A DNA stretch of 64,000 nt from Contendibacter sp031732755 (lineage in GTDB: Bacteria > Pseudomonadota > Gammaproteobacteria > Competibacterales > Competibacteraceae): contig JAVMKI010000048.1 in the NCBI GenBank assembly GCA_031732755.1, positions 53,898-117,897 of the forward strand. The letters are read 5' to 3'. A program made the translations under genes and the position numbers. Below, piece after piece: positions 62,117 to 64,000 of the stretch. Positions within the stretch are counted from its first letter, which is position 1. Each line of letters begins with the position of its first letter. Below the pieces are notes generated by a model that was not told the origin of the DNA, did not search any database, and saw only the letters and a list, made by a program, of their open reading frames with translations.

Positions 62117-62950
62117 ATGGCCAGTCCCCTTCACCTACTCGTTATCGATCTCGAAACCCGTCCCGACACGGCGATTCTGCCCGTGGACCGTGATCCTGAA
62201 GCTTTCCCCAAACCGATCCAGCACGAGATCGTCACACTTGGATTCCTGCTGGCGCGGATCGACCGGGACGGGCAGAGTGAACGCTACGTGGTGCGCAAGC
62301 TGGGCGCGGCCAGCATCGCCGCGCGTGGCGAGCGGGAAATTCTGGCGGGGTTCTGGCAATTGGTGGACCGGCAGAAACCCCGGTTGGTCACCTGGAACGG
62401 ACGGAGCTTCGATGTCGCCGTGCTCAAGCAACGCTCGTTGATCCATGGCCTCGCCGCGTTCAATTGGCACCGCACCGACCCGCGCTTTGGCTACGACTAC
62501 CGTTACGAGAGCAATTGGCACTGCGACTTGATGGACGTGCTGGGCGATTTCGGCGCCTCACCCAGGTTGGGACTGGACGAAACGGCCCAGGCGCTGGGTT
62601 TGCCGGGCAAGTGGAACGGCCACGGGGAAAACGTCGCCGCCCAGGCCGCCGCCGGCGACTACGCCGCCATCGACCGATACTGCGAAGGCGACGTACTCAA
62701 CACCTACGCGCTATATCTGCGCTGGGCCTGCTTCAGCACCCGCGTCAGCGCCCGGAGCCACAACGCCAGCGTGCAAAACCTGCTCGATTATCTGGAAGCG
62801 GGCCGGGAGCAACACCCGCATTGGGGCGAATTCGCTGACCGCTGGCGGGCGAGCGCCCGGCCTTGTCCGCTGTTTGTCCACGAAGCGCTCGGCGAGCCTG
62901 GACCGCAACCGCCGGAATCGCATTTACGCAGCGAGGATGTGTTGCCTTAG
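62117..62950 (+). CDS. PolB-like 3'-5' exonuclease
   Basis: The ATG at 62117 gives a 277-residue DnaQ-fold protein. Exo I is HLLVIDLETRPD (Asp and Glu), Exo II is LVTWNGRSFDVAVLKQRSL and Exo III is DRYCEGDVLNTYALYLRW; the four acidic residues for two-metal catalysis are present. It matches the stand-alone predicted exonuclease group related to the proofreading domain of DNA polymerase B. Its nucleic-acid substrate is unknown. An extension to 62078 is unlikely. Confidence 0.85.
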   Translation: MASPLHLLVIDLETRPDTAILPVDRDPEAFPKPIQHEIVTLGFLLARIDRDGQSERYVVRKLGAASIAARGEREILAGFWQLVDRQKPRLVTWNGRSFDVAVLKQRSLIHGLAAFNWHRTDPRFGYDYRYESNWHCDLMDVLGDFGASPRLGLDETAQALGLPGKWNGHGENVAAQAAAGDYAAIDRYCEGDVLNTYALYLRWACFSTRVSARSHNASVQNLLDYLEAGREQHPHWGEFADRWRASARPCPLFVHEALGEPGPQPPESHLRSEDVLP

Positions 62951-63024
62951 CCGTCAAGAACACCGCCGGGTTTCCTTGCCGCCTTTGGCGCGCGTGGACA
63001 TTTTCGCGGACATTTTTCTTGGGT

Positions 63025-63045
63025 CATCGAATATAAGATTCGATG
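63025..63045. promoter_or_regulatory. Inverted repeat upstream of the Fic remnant
   Basis: CATCGAAT (63025-63032), loop ATAAG, ATTCGATG (63038-63045): a perfect 8-base inverted repeat 39 bases before the Fic start, in the position of an operator. Two direct copies of GGACATTTT precede it (62996-63004 and 63008-63016). Confidence 0.45.
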
Positions 63046-63084
63046 GCGAAACGGAAAAAATGGCCTTGATCGCTGGACATTCCG

Positions 63085-63716
63085 ATGGACGCGAACGCAT
63101 GGCGATTGCTGGATCGGCGCGTTGAGACCGCCCGATTCGGTCCTTTCACCTTCCAGATTGGTGTCGATCCCAACGAAGTCGTGTTGCCGCTGCAACGGGT
63201 TGAAGATGCGCACCAGCGATTCATCGCCTCGCCGCTGTCCCAGGTGGCGAATCAACTGGAACGGGAAGTGGTGGCGGGCAGCGTGTTCGGCACCAACACC
63301 ATCGAAGGGGGGATGCTGACCGAGGAGGAAACGGCGGTTACTTTGGCGTTGGCGCCGGAGGCGATTCAGGAAATCGAGCAACGGCGAGTGGTGAACATCA
63401 AGGCGGCCTACGACCGTGCGCTGCAAGCGGCGGGTGTTTCCGGCTAGCGGCTCGATCTTGATTTCATCCGCGAGATTCACGCCGTAATTACCCGAAACTT
63501 GCCACATCCCCAGAACCAACCGGGAGCGTTCCGCGATAATCCCAAGACCACCGTGACCCATGTGGGCGACGCCGCGCATGGTGGACGCTACAAACCGCCG
63601 CAATATGGCGGCGACGTACGTCTGTTGATGCAGTATTGCGTGGAATGGCACGAAAGCCTGGTCACGGCGGACGTGCCCGCCTTGATCCGCGCTCCGCTCG
63701 TCCATCTTTATTATCC
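63085..63716 (+). pseudogene. Fic family protein, broken by an amber codon and an insertion
   Basis: The first 120 codons (63085-63447) encode a Fic N-terminal region, with the inhibitory-helix-type motif SVFGTNTIEGG (about 66-76) and LTEEET. A TAG at 63445-63447 stops the frame. The same frame then continues with clear Fic sequence: RLDLDFIREIHAVITRNL, FRDNPKTTVTHVGDAAHGG, RYKPPQYGGD and RAPLVHLYY, ending about 63716. The catalytic HPFxxGNGR motif expected next is missing because a mobile element begins there. A TGG-to-TAG change would explain the amber codon. Intact Fic enzymes AMPylate target proteins; this copy is dead. Confidence 0.88.
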
Positions 63717-63947
63717 AGAGAAAACCCCCGGCTCTGCCGGGGAGACAGTAGCAGTTTGACATTTACGGGAGTCCATCAGGGAAACTCCACGCCGTGAGCC
63801 GCCAAGCACACGACTGGGAGAATCCCGATGGACGAGTATGACAGCCTAAGCCACAGCAAGTGGGAGTGTAAATACCATGTGGTGTTTATCCCGAAGTGTC
63901 GTCGCAAGACGTTGTATCTGCAGTTGAGAAAATATCTGGGGGAAGTG
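63717..63947 (+). mobile_element. IS200/IS605-type element, left part only
   Basis: Begins about 63717 with a subterminal hairpin (CCCGGC-TCT-GCCGGG near 63728-63743) typical of IS200/IS605 left ends, followed by a second possible stem (GGAGT...ACTCC near 63765-63787). It carries the start of a Y1 transposase gene at 63828. The element is cut at 63947 by other DNA. It has inserted into the Fic gene. The exact left boundary is inferred from where Fic similarity ends. Confidence 0.8.
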
Positions 63948-63950
63948 TGA
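63828..63950 (+). pseudogene. Truncated IS200-family transposase TnpA
   Basis: The 40-residue frame includes SHSKWECKYHVVFIPKCRRK, the conserved N-terminus of IS200/IS605 Y1 transposases, then LYLQLRKYLGEV and a TGA. Full TnpA proteins are about 130-150 residues; the HUH motif and catalytic Tyr are absent. The TGA at 63948 comes from the sequence that interrupts the element. Confidence 0.85.
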
Positions 63951-64000
63951 AGTGGACCCCATGTCCAGACAACTTTTGGTTGAATTTAAGGTAGTACCTC
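63948..64000. mobile_element. Probable end of a second insertion sequence
   Basis: At 63948 similarity to IS200-type transposase stops and TGAAGTGGACCCCATGTCC begins, which resembles the terminal inverted repeats of IS3-type elements (TG start, GTGGACCCC). It runs out of the window, so neither its transposase nor its other end can be seen. It is named only from the end sequence. Confidence 0.5.

Noticed and set aside
1..64000. tRNA genes
   Set aside because: I read the intergenic spacers for T-loop-like sequence with matching acceptor stems and found no convincing case.

Overview
The window looks like chromosomal DNA from a GC-rich Gammaproteobacterium. The evidence is a complete division and cell-wall (dcw) cluster in the gammaproteobacterial order mraZ-rsmH-ftsL-ftsI-murE-murF-mraY-murD-ftsW-murG-murC-ddl-ftsQ-ftsA-ftsZ-lpxC-secA. 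It is followed by argJ-mutT, facing zapD-coaE-pilD-pilC-pilB, with rsmI and the RNase P RNA gene just upstream of mraZ. MurE carries the meso-diaminopimelate signature, LpxC implies lipid A, and ZapD is a proteobacterial Z-ring factor. The Competibacter/Contendobacter lineage is a guess from general resemblance and has not been tested.

Region by region. (1) 1-6504: an alpha-E protein and a circularly permuted ATP-grasp protein (minus strand), divergent from a 1100-residue transglutaminase/DUF2126 protein and a NodB-type deacetylase. This is a known conserved but biochemically open cluster, predicted to make or process a peptide-like product. (2) 6640-7600: a TPR-like protein of unknown function and a cupin. 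(3) 7624-13757 (minus): a ferric-reductase-like flavocytochrome followed by an efflux lipoprotein, HlyD adaptor, ABC ATPase and MacB-type permease. The last four genes overlap by 1-4 bases. Divergent from them is a CpxR/CpxA-like two-component system (13952-16005), and four helically phased GTAAA boxes lie between. (4) 16065-22642 (minus): glycosyltransferase, iron-dependent alcohol dehydrogenase, cobalamin-dependent metH and yraN. (5) 22784-26823: rsmI, then a secreted beta-helix/FG-GAP repeat protein lying between two 53-base direct repeats, then a palindromic element and rnpB with a good promoter. (6) 27028-48245: the dcw cluster from its promoter and MraZ boxes through secA, with almost no space between genes. 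(7) 48257-55164: argJ, mutT, zapD, coaE and the type IV pilus genes pilD, pilC, pilB. (8) 55319-62950: DUF3011 protein, a pseudo-receiver/cNMP-binding protein, thrH, a DedA-PAP2-LssY fusion, an isochorismatase-like hydrolase, ispG, a small exported protein and a PolB-like exonuclease. (9) 63085-64000: a decayed Fic gene with an in-frame amber codon, cut by an IS200/IS605-type element that is itself cut by the end of another element.

How the genes work together. The dcw block makes UDP-MurNAc-pentapeptide (MurC, MurD, MurE, MurF, Ddl), passes it to lipid I and lipid II (MraY, MurG) and builds the septum (FtsW, FtsI, FtsL, FtsQ, FtsA, FtsZ). MurB is absent from the cluster and must lie elsewhere. 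Most of the window is ordinary housekeeping DNA. I found no clear new multi-gene system. The items most worth a second look are the repeat-flanked beta-helix gene, the phased CpxR-type operator, the small reading frame fused by TAATG to murC, the TTAGCAAC repeat array before lpxC, and the intergenic repeat that has become protein-coding in the ABC ATPase.
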